Made by a program: the position numbers and the translations under genes. From a virus: a stretch of 37,636 bases of DNA. Positions 12,984 through 22,800 of the stretch are shown piece after piece. The notes below the pieces were generated by a model, which saw only the letters and a program-made list of their open reading frames with translations, was not told the origin of the DNA and did no database searches. Numbering within the stretch: the stretch's first letter is position 1; each line of letters opens with the position of its first letter. The stretch lies in IMG/VR virus record IMGVR_UViG_3300027704_000064, positions 1 to 37,636 of that record. One strand, 5' to 3'.

Positions 12984-14753
12984 TTATTTGGCCTCTTGTT
13001 TTTCTTCTTCTTCTGTTTGCTTTAGTAATTCTAGTAAATAAATACGTTCTATAGCAAAATCTCCGGGGCTAGCGTTAAATTCTTTTAATGCCCTACCAAC
13101 AAACTGCCTTCTTTTCCCGTTAGTTAGTGCTTTCCATCCTTTGTAAGCCGCATACGTACCAGCAGTAGCGCCTGCAAATATACTTAAACCTGCCGCACCG
13201 CCCCCAAAAGCAGAAGCTAACCCAGCCGCGCCGTATGTACCAGTAGCTGCTAAAGCTAAAGGCGTTTTAGGTAGATTAGCAGCAGAAGCAGCTTTTCTAC
13301 CTATCTCAAGTAAAGAGTTATTCGCTTCTTTAGCAACTAAAGGTATTAAAACATCTTGAGCTTTAATAAGGTTATGCGTCCTATTCATTAAGTCATGTGC
13401 GTCACCGTTGGGTGTAGCTGCTTTTATACGTTGATTAATTGCGTCACGTATCTGACGGGCCGCTGTTTGTTTAGCAGAGTGTTTAGCTTCGTCATATACT
13501 TTTGAACCTGCTTCTACGTAGGCATCAAACTGTTTTCTCATTTCTAACAGATGTAGTACCCTTGGTCCTTTATCTGTTACTGACTGCACAGGCAAATCAT
13601 TTAATAGTTTAATGGCTTCTTGAAAATATCCTTCTGCAAATTTTTGTCCGTTTTGATAAAGAGAGTCGTAACCGTCCATAGTAGCAATGTCGTCAACTAC
13701 TTTTTGTAAGTCTGCTTTTAAAGTATCAACATTAACGTAAGGATTTCCTGCTTTTCTTAAAGCTATTTTAGTATCTTCAGTTAATTTTTTAGCTTCTTTA
13801 TAAATTGCACTATAGTTATGCGTGTTCCATTTAGTAGGGTCTACATCGTCTACTAGCCCAACGGCTTCAATCATAGTGTCTTCTGGAGAAGACGGGGTGT
13901 ATGTTTTATTTTGAGTACCCATTGGGCCTTTTTCAACAGAAGTAACACCGTCCCCTACTCTTGTCTCAGGAGTTAGCATCTGAGTAATGCCATTTTTTCT
14001 AAGCCTCTGAACCCTAACAGTTCCTTTTGCAACTTGTTTTCGCCCCATTTTAACACCCGGAATAGCGCCCAATTTAGGAATAGCTACCTCGCTAACTACT
14101 CCGGTGTCACGCAAAATACCTGCTTCTAAAGGATATTTTTCTTCAAAAACACCCCAAGATTCCATGCCTTCTCCTAAAGCGGTCATTGCGTAGTTAGCAA
14201 CCGCACTATCTTTTATAGCACTAAGTCCGTTCCTTACTACGGCGTTATCAATAACTATAGACTTACCCCAAGTTTGTTTCCAAGCGTTAATCCCTTCGTT
14301 ACTAATAAGCTCGGCTGTCTTTAGTAGTGGTCTTGCTAAGTCAGCCGCTAAAGATAAAGGATTAGCCATAGCAGGGTCATCTGTAGGAGCGCCTAACTCC
14401 CCTTCTTGTAACTTTTGACCTGCTTCTTGAAAAGCGCCCATAGCTTCTTGTGCGCTCATTGCTGTTGTGTCAAACATAGCGTCACCTTTGTCTGACAAAT
14501 ACTGCGCCCCAGCAGCTACTGTTTTCTGTACGTCTTGGCCTAAACCTTTTGCTGCATTCATAAAGTCAGCAAACGGCTCATTTTGCACAGGAGGGGTTGG
14601 TGGGTACGTTACAGCTAACGCCGAGTTAATATCTTCGTCAGTCATAGAAGAAGGAAAGTTGTGATTTTTCATACTTCCGTCAGGCATTTTTACAGGTATT
14701 GTTTTAAAGGCAGGTACTGGAGTATCCACAGTTACTGGCGTAGGCGTTGCCAT
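12984..14753 (-). CDS. internal (ejection) virion protein, 589 aa
   Basis: Long, low-cysteine, helix-rich protein with an N-terminal Pro/Thr-rich segment (PTPVTVDTPVPAFKTI) and KMPDGSMKNHNFPSSMTDED, a pattern seen at the start of several phage internal proteins. Near residues 495-545 is a Gly/Ala-rich hydrophobic stretch (LALAATGTYGAAGLASAFGG...GLSIFAGATAGTYAAYKG) able to enter a membrane. By position (after nozzle and smaller ejection genes) it corresponds to T7 gp15/gp16-like ejection proteins, which form the channel for DNA entry. No lysozyme motif seen. Start shares a base with the previous stop. Confidence 0.65.
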   Translation of the reverse strand: MATPTPVTVDTPVPAFKTIPVKMPDGSMKNHNFPSSMTDEDINSALAVTYPPTPPVQNEPFADFMNAAKGLGQDVQKTVAAGAQYLSDKGDAMFDTTAMSAQEAMGAFQEAGQKLQEGELGAPTDDPAMANPLSLAADLARPLLKTAELISNEGINAWKQTWGKSIVIDNAVVRNGLSAIKDSAVANYAMTALGEGMESWGVFEEKYPLEAGILRDTGVVSEVAIPKLGAIPGVKMGRKQVAKGTVRVQRLRKNGITQMLTPETRVGDGVTSVEKGPMGTQNKTYTPSSPEDTMIEAVGLVDDVDPTKWNTHNYSAIYKEAKKLTEDTKIALRKAGNPYVNVDTLKADLQKVVDDIATMDGYDSLYQNGQKFAEGYFQEAIKLLNDLPVQSVTDKGPRVLHLLEMRKQFDAYVEAGSKVYDEAKHSAKQTAARQIRDAINQRIKAATPNGDAHDLMNRTHNLIKAQDVLIPLVAKEANNSLLEIGRKAASAANLPKTPLALAATGTYGAAGLASAFGGGAAGLSIFAGATAGTYAAYKGWKALTNGKRRQFVGRALKEFNASPGDFAIERIYLLELLKQTEEEEKQEAK

Positions 14754-16090
14754 TACTTAACCTCCGGTGTTTCTGGGTATATCATTGTTCCTGTTGCTAC
14801 GTCCCAAAAAGGTTCCTGTGTAGGAGTAGCGGCGGCTGTTTGTTCAGGCACTATAAAAGCATCTAAAACTTCAGTCTGACCTGATAAAAATGGTGACTTT
14901 TTAAGGAAAGCCTTTGTATCTGTAAACTGTTTACGCATATTTATTATCGCTTGTTTACGCATTTTAAGAATACGTGTAAGAGCTTCGGGTGTGTTTACAG
15001 GGTTAGCACCAGCAATATCTTTTGCGAACTCCATATCTTTATCTGACAATCCTGTTCCAGAACCAAAAGCCGTAATTTCTTTTCCGACTAATTTACCAAT
15101 GTTTGCCATGTATTCTTGTTGATTTGCAGCGGTGTTTTCTACGCCTAGTTCTGCGCCCATTTCTAACATCCACTGTTCTATAGGTGCTGTAGCTCCTGTA
15201 GCCATATCAGGAATTAACGATAAGTTTCTATCAATAATATCTAAAACAGCAACGTCATCTCTTACGTTATTATAGAGGTCTATAAAATTATCTACGCCAC
15301 CTAAAGCTAACTTTTCTACTACATTATTAGAAATGTTTGTAATTTTTTGTAGTGCCACATTAGCAGATAAGCCCATTGCAGAAGGTTCTTTCCATGTGTT
15401 GTCTTTAGGGTCAAAGACATAACCGTATTCATTTGTTCGCATTGAAACAGGGCCTACGCCTGTCATTTGATATGCTTTTGCATCACCTTTTCTGCCACTT
15501 AGTACGTTTTGGAACTGTTGCACAGTTAAGTCGCCAAGGTCTTGAGCATCAAACTGTTCCTTAGTAATTCCAGCATTTACAGCTAACGCTCTCCGAGCAG
15601 GTAAACCTCCTTTTATTACCAATTTTTCAGTCTCTAATTCAGTGACTGTTTTCTGGTCTTGTGGAATGTCGCTAGCCCCTGCTAGTATACTTGAAGCTAA
15701 TCCTGGTCTTCCAACAGCAGTGGCTCTCTTAGCTAAACTTTCTCTTGTTTGTTGTTCTTTAAGTTTAGCGTCTTCAGCTATTCTCCTATCATTAGCTAAT
15801 GCTCCTGCTGCCATTGATTCTTTATTGTTACCTATTTTAGCATAAATATTAGCAGCAGCCTCTAATCCGTCAGCGGTAGATAAATCTTGTTCAGCTAAAT
15901 CACCACGACCTTGGGCCTGCCTAGCTTCAGGAGTCATCATAGAGTAATTATCTATTGTTCCCCCTGACAGAGTACCTGCTAAGTTACCTGCGCCCCTAGA
16001 AAATACATCTAAAGGCACACCACTAGGCAGCGGTTGCGCTTTAATTGCGTTGTTCATTTGTGCAAACATTCCTGATAAGTCAGCAGCCAT
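14753..16090 (-). CDS. internal virion (ejection) protein, 445 aa
   Basis: Helix-rich protein with many Ala, Gln and Lys residues (ANIYAKIGNNKESMAAGALAND; KLKEQQTRESLAKRATAVG). No enzymatic motif seen. The region 270-390 includes VAVLDIIDRNLSLIPDMATG, and KAIINMRKQFTDTKAFLKKS-like helices follow. Its location between the two other large internal proteins, with one-base overlaps on both sides, suggests an ejection protein assembled inside the capsid. Assignment from context and composition only. Confidence 0.55.
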   Translation of the reverse strand: MAADLSGMFAQMNNAIKAQPLPSGVPLDVFSRGAGNLAGTLSGGTIDNYSMMTPEARQAQGRGDLAEQDLSTADGLEAAANIYAKIGNNKESMAAGALANDRRIAEDAKLKEQQTRESLAKRATAVGRPGLASSILAGASDIPQDQKTVTELETEKLVIKGGLPARRALAVNAGITKEQFDAQDLGDLTVQQFQNVLSGRKGDAKAYQMTGVGPVSMRTNEYGYVFDPKDNTWKEPSAMGLSANVALQKITNISNNVVEKLALGGVDNFIDLYNNVRDDVAVLDIIDRNLSLIPDMATGATAPIEQWMLEMGAELGVENTAANQQEYMANIGKLVGKEITAFGSGTGLSDKDMEFAKDIAGANPVNTPEALTRILKMRKQAIINMRKQFTDTKAFLKKSPFLSGQTEVLDAFIVPEQTAAATPTQEPFWDVATGTMIYPETPEVK

Positions 16091-17127
16091 TATGTTCCCC
16101 CTCCTATCCCACCTAACATACGTAACAGACCAACAAGGTTCTGGCTTTCTGCGTTAGCGTAGTTAACGTCAGCAGTGCTTCGGCCTATACCTAATTGTGC
16201 TAACAGACCAGCCGTGTTTTGATTTGCGCTGGACGTTATTTGTCCTTGTTGTAAGCCTTGATTACCAAACCCTTGCATTTGTTGATACGGCATGTATTGA
16301 TTTTGGAACATTTGGTTGCCCATCTGCGACTGCACATTCTGATAGTTACCGCCAGCCGTAAGAGCTGACTGTCCTAATTGATTATACTGTGCAGCTTGTG
16401 AACCATATTGATTAGACAAACTACCATACTGATTAGCCATGTTAGCTTGGTTCATCATTTCTGTTTGAGCTTGTCCCATTGCTTGCATAGATGCTTGGTT
16501 TCTTGCTTCGGATTGTGCCTTACCAAAAGCAAATTGTTCAGGAGAACCGCCATAAGCCTCTGTAGACATGCCTCCTCGACCAGAACCAAACAACCCTGCA
16601 TTCATAGAGTCTTGTTGTCTTTGTTCTTCTGGACGTTGCATGTCACGCATACGACCATATATATCTGATTCTCTTTGCGATGTGTTTTGTAGTGAGTTCT
16701 GCATTGCGGCGTTAGAGGCATTATAGGCACCACTGCCTCTTTGGTTAGCTTGCTGTTGAAAACCCTGATTTTGGTTATACATATTATTAAAACGCGGGTC
16801 CATGCTTTGTGAAGAAGCAAACATACTGTTAGCTCCAGTTTGCATATTGTCTACGTTTGCTTGTTGACCGCTTGACAAAGCATTCGTCATCTGTCCGGTT
16901 GCAGGGTCATAGTTTGTGGAACCCAGACCACTTGAGACACCCCAAGGTTGGAAAGTACCGTACCCTGTAATGTCAGCTTTTGCTGTGTCTAAATACGCAT
17001 TGGTATTTTGACGGTTATTATCCATATTCCCTTGAAGTTTATTATAACCGTAAGCACCCGCTGCTATGCCAGCGGCAGAGCCGCCCCAATTATCCCACCA
17101 AGAGGTAGCTTCTGCTGGAGTCGGCAT
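16090..17127 (-). CDS. Gln/Asn/Gly-rich internal virion protein, 345 aa
   Basis: Strikingly rich in Gln, Asn, Gly, Met and Ser (for example NQYGSLSNQYGSQAAQYNQL and QMGNQMFQNQYMPYQQMQG), with a short hydrophobic start (WDNWGGSAAGIAAGAYGYNK) and a C-terminal LLRMLGGIGGGT. Low-complexity Gln-rich proteins of this type occupy the same place in many marine podoviruses, after the nozzle gene, and are thought to be ejected with the genome (T7 gp14 position). Function inferred from position. Both borders are one-base overlaps. Confidence 0.55.
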   Translation of the reverse strand: MPTPAEATSWWDNWGGSAAGIAAGAYGYNKLQGNMDNNRQNTNAYLDTAKADITGYGTFQPWGVSSGLGSTNYDPATGQMTNALSSGQQANVDNMQTGANSMFASSQSMDPRFNNMYNQNQGFQQQANQRGSGAYNASNAAMQNSLQNTSQRESDIYGRMRDMQRPEEQRQQDSMNAGLFGSGRGGMSTEAYGGSPEQFAFGKAQSEARNQASMQAMGQAQTEMMNQANMANQYGSLSNQYGSQAAQYNQLGQSALTAGGNYQNVQSQMGNQMFQNQYMPYQQMQGFGNQGLQQGQITSSANQNTAGLLAQLGIGRSTADVNYANAESQNLVGLLRMLGGIGGGT

Positions 17128-17342
17128 CAGAACGTCCCTCCATCAACTACACCACCGCCTGTCATAGTACCAGTGAAAGAGGGGTTTACGTTACTTAAAG
17201 TCTGGTTACTAAAAGTTGATATTGCGCTAAACTCAACGTCAAAAGCAGACCCAGATATACGTTTTGCAGGGTCGCTAGGAGCTTTTAAATCCCTTGCCCC
17301 AAATGTTATATTCGGACTTGTTGGATAAGTGTAAGTTGTCAT
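17127..17342 (-). CDS. hypothetical small structural-operon protein, 71 aa
   Basis: Short, Ser/Thr/Gly-rich protein lacking charged clusters (PNITFGARDLKAPSDPAKRI; SFTGTMTGGGVVDGGTF). Lies between nozzle and internal protein genes with one-base overlaps on both sides. Composition suggests beta strands and a virion role, perhaps a tail accessory. No family recognised. Confidence 0.55.
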   Translation of the reverse strand: MTTYTYPTSPNITFGARDLKAPSDPAKRISGSAFDVEFSAISTFSNQTLSNVNPSFTGTMTGGGVVDGGTF

Positions 17343-18988
17343 TATAAAATTCTCCCTTGGAGTGCTTGTATGTTTATTTCTTGTATGCTAATTAAACTTC
17401 CTGTAACATTAGAAGTAAAACCAATAGATATATTACGACCACTGCCCCACACGTTATATTTTAACTCAGTAAGTTCGTTAGTAACACCGTATTCTCCTAC
17501 TCTTGCGTTAGCTTGGGGCGTAGCTTGTACCCACTCGACTGCTCCTGTTGGGTTGGGTAATGGTAACAAGGGTACACCTACTACTGCATCGTAAGGCGTC
17601 CAGTTGCTAAACGCAGGTCTATTATTTATGTTTTTTTCAATAGAGTTATTAACAGCACTATTAAAGTTAAACCCCCAATTAAGAGTTAAAGTTCCTGCTA
17701 AACCACCTATCACAGTAACGTCTACTTGTTTAGGAAAAAGCACATTTACTGGAGAACCTAGATTTAAAGGATTACTTTGATATTCCATAAGTATTTTAGT
17801 CGCAACAGCAGCTCCTCCTGAGTCTAAAGTAACATCTTCTGCGCCCGTGTATACATAAACACCCCCAGAGCCTCCAAATAAAGTTGTTCTATTTCTAGTG
17901 CGTAACCCACAACCTACCTTTAAAATGTCCCAACGAGTTGCTCTAAATGCACCTGTTTGTAGTGGTTGCCATGTGTCAAAAACGTAAGCAGAATTACTAC
18001 TTCTAAAAAAACAACAATAAAAGCTGTCCTCTTTATGAAAAATACCTTGAATTTCAGACGCCTGCTCACTAACAATAGCCGCTTGTATGTCACTTCGTAT
18101 GTTAGAAGATACATCATTTAAAGGCAGTGTGCTATCCTGTAACGTTCTATTTAAAGAACGGATACCAGACGCATCACAAAACATAAAGTCTTCTCCTGTA
18201 GGAACTAGGCTGTCTCTAGCAAGACACCCAATGCCTTCTATTGTATCTGAAAGACGTAAACTGTTTACTACGTCACTTGTAGTGCTGTATACTAAAATGT
18301 TGTTCTCACCAAAAATAACTAAAAAATTGTTGTGTGCTGTAATAGCTGTTATTGTTCCGTAGCCGGAAGGCCAATATTCTGAAGTTTGCAAAGAACCTGA
18401 GCCGCCTGCGTTCCATACTGTTCCGTTTAAAATACTAGACCAAGAAACTGAAGTAGGGTTATTACTAAAACCAGCAAACCAAAGGCGCCCAAACGCTGCG
18501 TGAACACAACTAGGATTACCGTCAGTACCCGCAATACCCGCCATGTTAACTTCTGCCCATGTTCCTCCTGCGTATACAAGAGGATTTTGCCCTACTTGTA
18601 CAAAATACATTTTATCGTTTAGTTGTGCCATCTGCCAATTATTACCACCAACAGTGTAATTTACTGGAAGTGTTTGCTCTACTAACTCAAAAGGAGCAAC
18701 TGTTTGTTGAATAAATATTTTGTTGTTACCGCAGGCAAATATTGTAGACACGCCAGTATCTTCTTTAATAAACTCGCCAATTACAGCAATAAAAGAAGTT
18801 CCTAGAACAGTAGGGTTTGTTGTTAAATACTTAAACCCTTTGCGGCTAGACAGTCTTCCTAATTTATCTATTGTACAGTTATTCGCAACAGCACAAAAAC
18901 TAGGGTCTGACGTAAGAGGAGAGTCTTCTGTATTTAAACCACCAAAACCAGGAGAAGGTAACGGAATATTTATTTGTTGTTGTGGCAT
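17342..18988 (-). CDS. tail nozzle protein (tail tubular protein B, T7 gp12-like role)
   Basis: 548 aa, beta-rich. The start PLPSPGFGGLNTEDSPLTSD and NNCTIDKLGRLSSRKGFKYL fits the N-terminal pattern of phage tail tubular protein B/stabilisation proteins (G-G-L-N...L...CA.A.N...D..G...R.G). Repeated strands such as NNFLVIFGENNILVY point to a beta-propeller-like nozzle. It follows the tubular A gene and shares a base with it. It forms the distal tail tube through which DNA exits. Shorter than T7 gp12 (794 aa). Confidence 0.75.
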   Translation of the reverse strand: MPQQQINIPLPSPGFGGLNTEDSPLTSDPSFCAVANNCTIDKLGRLSSRKGFKYLTTNPTVLGTSFIAVIGEFIKEDTGVSTIFACGNNKIFIQQTVAPFELVEQTLPVNYTVGGNNWQMAQLNDKMYFVQVGQNPLVYAGGTWAEVNMAGIAGTDGNPSCVHAAFGRLWFAGFSNNPTSVSWSSILNGTVWNAGGSGSLQTSEYWPSGYGTITAITAHNNFLVIFGENNILVYSTTSDVVNSLRLSDTIEGIGCLARDSLVPTGEDFMFCDASGIRSLNRTLQDSTLPLNDVSSNIRSDIQAAIVSEQASEIQGIFHKEDSFYCCFFRSSNSAYVFDTWQPLQTGAFRATRWDILKVGCGLRTRNRTTLFGGSGGVYVYTGAEDVTLDSGGAAVATKILMEYQSNPLNLGSPVNVLFPKQVDVTVIGGLAGTLTLNWGFNFNSAVNNSIEKNINNRPAFSNWTPYDAVVGVPLLPLPNPTGAVEWVQATPQANARVGEYGVTNELTELKYNVWGSGRNISIGFTSNVTGSLISIQEINIQALQGRIL

Positions 18989-19854
18989 TAAGCAAATCTC
19001 ACGTTTGTATTGTAGTCTTGGTCATTGGCGTACCAGTTTAATTCATTAGCATATAAGGCGCTGTCTTGTGCAATAGCATCACTAAGGTGCCTATCGGCTG
19101 TCATAAACAATTCAGAGGTAGGTGCCCCACTCACTTCCCCACGCTCGCGAGAGGCAAGCGCAGTGGCAAGAGTAAAAACGGGAAGTGAGGGGACTAAAAT
19201 TCTATCATTAGCATTTACTAACGGTGCCTGGTGGCTTGTTCTGTCTATGCCAATACCCCACTTAGCTTGAGGAGCAGTAGAACCACTATTTACAGGCGAA
19301 GGGGGCCAAACTGTAAGCTCTATTGAGCCTTCTAAACTAAAATTTCCTCCGGTTGGTACAGAAGGTCTTGACCCGCTTGTTTCGCCTGTAATAGCGAAAG
19401 AAGTAGGTCTTCCTGTAATCGCCGGATTAGGGGTTTGATAGTAATTACGCATGGCTTCTGTTGTAATCCAAGACATATTATTTATAGGTTGAGTCTTATC
19501 CTGTAACATAAAAAACCCATCCAAAACTAACGGAAAACTATAAACACCATGAATTATGTAGTGGCTATCAATAGACTTAGGCAAAGCTATTGTATTTCCT
19601 TCGTAATAGTTAAACTGAGTATACACACCTTGGTCCAAGATAAAATTGTTTACATTAGTATCGTCAAGTATAACAGAATCTGTGCCTCGTAAAGCACCCC
19701 ACTGCCACGCATCTTCTACTCTGTCTTTAGCGTCATTTACAGCACTTCCTATAAAAGCCCAGTAGGGATTAGCAGCACCATCAAGCTGTTCAGCCGTAAT
19801 TTGTTCTTCTCTAAGTCGAACTAATACGCTATTTATTAATTGTAGATATGTCAT
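18988..19854 (-). CDS. tail tubular protein A (adaptor, T7 gp11-like role)
   Basis: 288 aa. The N-terminal block MTYLQLINSVLVRLREEQIT and the following AFIGSAVNDAKDRVEDAWQW are typical of tail tubular protein A: L..vN..L..lge..., then I...ln.A...V....W.W. It connects the portal to the nozzle. The middle is strand-rich. It lies directly before the nozzle gene and downstream of the 1125-aa protein. Family length is usually 190-300 aa. Confidence 0.75.
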   Translation of the reverse strand: MTYLQLINSVLVRLREEQITAEQLDGAANPYWAFIGSAVNDAKDRVEDAWQWGALRGTDSVILDDTNVNNFILDQGVYTQFNYYEGNTIALPKSIDSHYIIHGVYSFPLVLDGFFMLQDKTQPINNMSWITTEAMRNYYQTPNPAITGRPTSFAITGETSGSRPSVPTGGNFSLEGSIELTVWPPSPVNSGSTAPQAKWGIGIDRTSHQAPLVNANDRILVPSLPVFTLATALASRERGEVSGAPTSELFMTADRHLSDAIAQDSALYANELNWYANDQDYNTNVRFA

Positions 19855-19869
19855 TTGTTAGTTCCTATG

Positions 19870-22800
19870 TTATGCGTTACGAGTTCTTCTACCACGCCCA
19901 TCTTCTTCGTAAGTTTGCTTAATATACCTGCCAGATTTTTTCTGTACTGCTCCAACAATGTCACCAGCAATTGCTTCTTTCTGTTCCCGCAACACTGCCA
20001 TGCGTTTCTGAACAGAAGCTAAGTCTCCTTCAGACAAAGAAATGATTTGAGTAATTCTAGCTAAACGATACAACTCTTTGTCAATCATGTAGTTATCTTG
20101 TTCTGCTTTTTGTTGTCTTTTATTTTCTCCTCCTCCTCCTCCTCCTCCTCCTCCTCCGGATGGTGGCGTTGGTGGCAATACCTCCGATACTGGTTGGTCG
20201 TTATAAGATAGTGGCAATACCTCCCCATTAGGCAATACGTCTTCACCACCTTCATTACCTATGGGCAATACGCCTTCACCACCTTCATTACCTATGGGCA
20301 ATACGTCTTCACTTCCTCTATTTTCCTGTTGATTAGACAAGGCTTGTTCTTGCATAGCCCGTCTCATCATCTCGTCTTTTATTGTCTGTTCTTGAGGCAA
20401 TACATTTTCATCACCGTAACCAAACGCCTCGTCAAGAAAATTTGAATTAGGGGGTGGGCCATTAGGTAACACGGTTTCTTGAGGATAACCAGCAGCTTCT
20501 AGGGCCGCGTTTTCTCTGTCTTTTGTTGCTTTTCCTGTTAACGCATCTATAGCGTTTTGTAAAAATGAACTAGCTTGTTCCCCACCAGTGTCACCTTCAG
20601 GTAACTGACTTTCTATACTTCCTTCTGTTAAATCGGGGTCTACTCCTAAATTTGCATACAGTTCGTTAGGGCTATTACTAGCCTGTAAGTTCTGTTCCAT
20701 GTAACTTTCAAAATCAGCGCTGTCAGATAACCCAGACGCGCCTGACTCCCAAGCATCGTAAGCATCAGTTACTATGTTAATTGCATCTGACCATGATTCT
20801 GCTCCAGACGATAACATTCCTTCTACGTCACCTATAAAGTTTGCTGCTTCTTTGGGGATTGAAGTTACTTTATCTTTTAAATAATCTATTCTTCCCGGTC
20901 GGTTCCCGCTTGGTGTATTAAATCTTGCTCCCGCCATTGGGTCTGTTTCTTGAATGTGCGTCCACGGAATTGAATCACTACGGGGCGCCCACGCAGAAAA
21001 TCTTTCGTCATAACGAACATTTTGTTGGAAGTTGTAATCTGCGGCGCTGTTTAACGAGTTAAGCGCATCTCCTTCAGTAATACTTCCTGCGTCAAGGTCA
21101 GAAAGGACTCCGTCTACCCAATCCTGAGATTCTAGATTCCCACGGTGGTCAGGGTTGTCTGGGTCTATATAATTAACATCTCTAAAAAAATCTAAGTCTT
21201 GATTAGATGCCTGAGATTGCGCCATACCAACTAAATCATAATTAGAGTTTTCGTATTCGCCTGTACGTGAGTTATAACCTAGGTATTCTTCTAGCCCCAT
21301 CGCAGCCTCTAACGCACCCCTTTTATGGTCTTCCAGTGCTTGGGCGTGTTCTGGAAAGTTACGCTTGTCCTCGTCCGAGTAATACGTATCTGCAAACGCT
21401 TCGCCGTACAGGTGGTTTGTCTTCTCAAACCATTCTTGTCTAAACGCCTCATCCCATTTATCGCCAGCAGCAGACGGTGCGTACAATGCGTCACCGCCCA
21501 AAAACTCTGAAGCAACGTTAAAAGGGGTTGCTAAAAACTCTAATGTGTTTGATATTGGTGCTGTACTTAGATACTCGGTGTCAAACCCCATTTTATTTAA
21601 AAGACCTTCTTCTCCAAATAATTTTCCAAAGTCTGTAGTCTTATGAAGTTTTGCTATGTGTTCTCCAAACGCAGTTTCTCGAGTTGCATAATCGGCTATT
21701 GCCTCGGGTGACATGCCTGCTATCTGAGCATCTGTCATATCAAGATAGTTCCACTCAGGTTTTCCTAGTTCTTGTCTAGCTAAGTCTGCTATGTCATCTG
21801 TTTGGAATACATCATTAAAGCCATCTTTAAGGGATTGAATACCTCCTCCAATTAAGCCGCCATACGCAATATTTTCTAAGTCAAACTCACCTTCCATTGC
21901 ACCTGAAACAAAAGCATTACCAGCTCCTTCTATAGCACCTGTCTCAAAACCCCCACCTGCGTATGACGCATAATCGCTTATCATCCCGCTTGTTGCACCA
22001 CCAACCCCACCTTTAAGTCCTGCCACAGCAATGTCGGTTAAATCAAAACCTTGTCCTGACGTTGCTTGGCTTAAAGCGGTTGTACCTGCGCCTGTTAAAG
22101 CACCTGTTATAACGTTTGCACCTAGAGTTGGCACTACAGTTCCTGCGGTGGCTCCGGCTGTAGTACCCCCTAGAGCTGCTCCTGCTGGGGCCGCCGCCGC
22201 CCCTATAAACGTAGCCTGCGCTACTGCCATTACAACAGGCATAACTTGGTCAAAGAACGCGTCAGTATCTGGACCCTGCTTGTTCTGTTTTACGTACTTC
22301 TGATACTCTCCTTTTCCTGCGCCACCTGATTTGTGATAGTATCCGCCGTGTCCGTCAAACTTTAATTTGTTACCTAATTCATCTTCACCTAAGTCTGGAC
22401 GGTTATCCCCAAACCCTGTGTTTAGTACGTATATTGCATCGCCGTCTTCGTAAATAGGCATTTTACCTTGTTGTACATACTGATTATTTACAAAGTCATG
22501 TTGAGTAGCGCGAGTACCAGAGTTAACGCTGGACAAAGAACTGCCGCCGTTCATCAAACTACCGTTACCACTTAGCTTTCCGCTTCTGCCACCAAACGCA
22601 TCAAGATTTTCGTCAATGTTAAGGCTATCCATATAGCCATATACATCGTCAGTGTTAGTAAAAGCAGGGCCGGAGTAATTAGTTAGTGAATTACGATTAT
22701 TGTTCTCTGTTTGTGAAAATGAACTATCACCCTTTTTTAACAAATTTATAAAAAAGTTAGGGTCTTTTTTGAGTATGGCGTTTGTTTGGTCTGTTGTTAA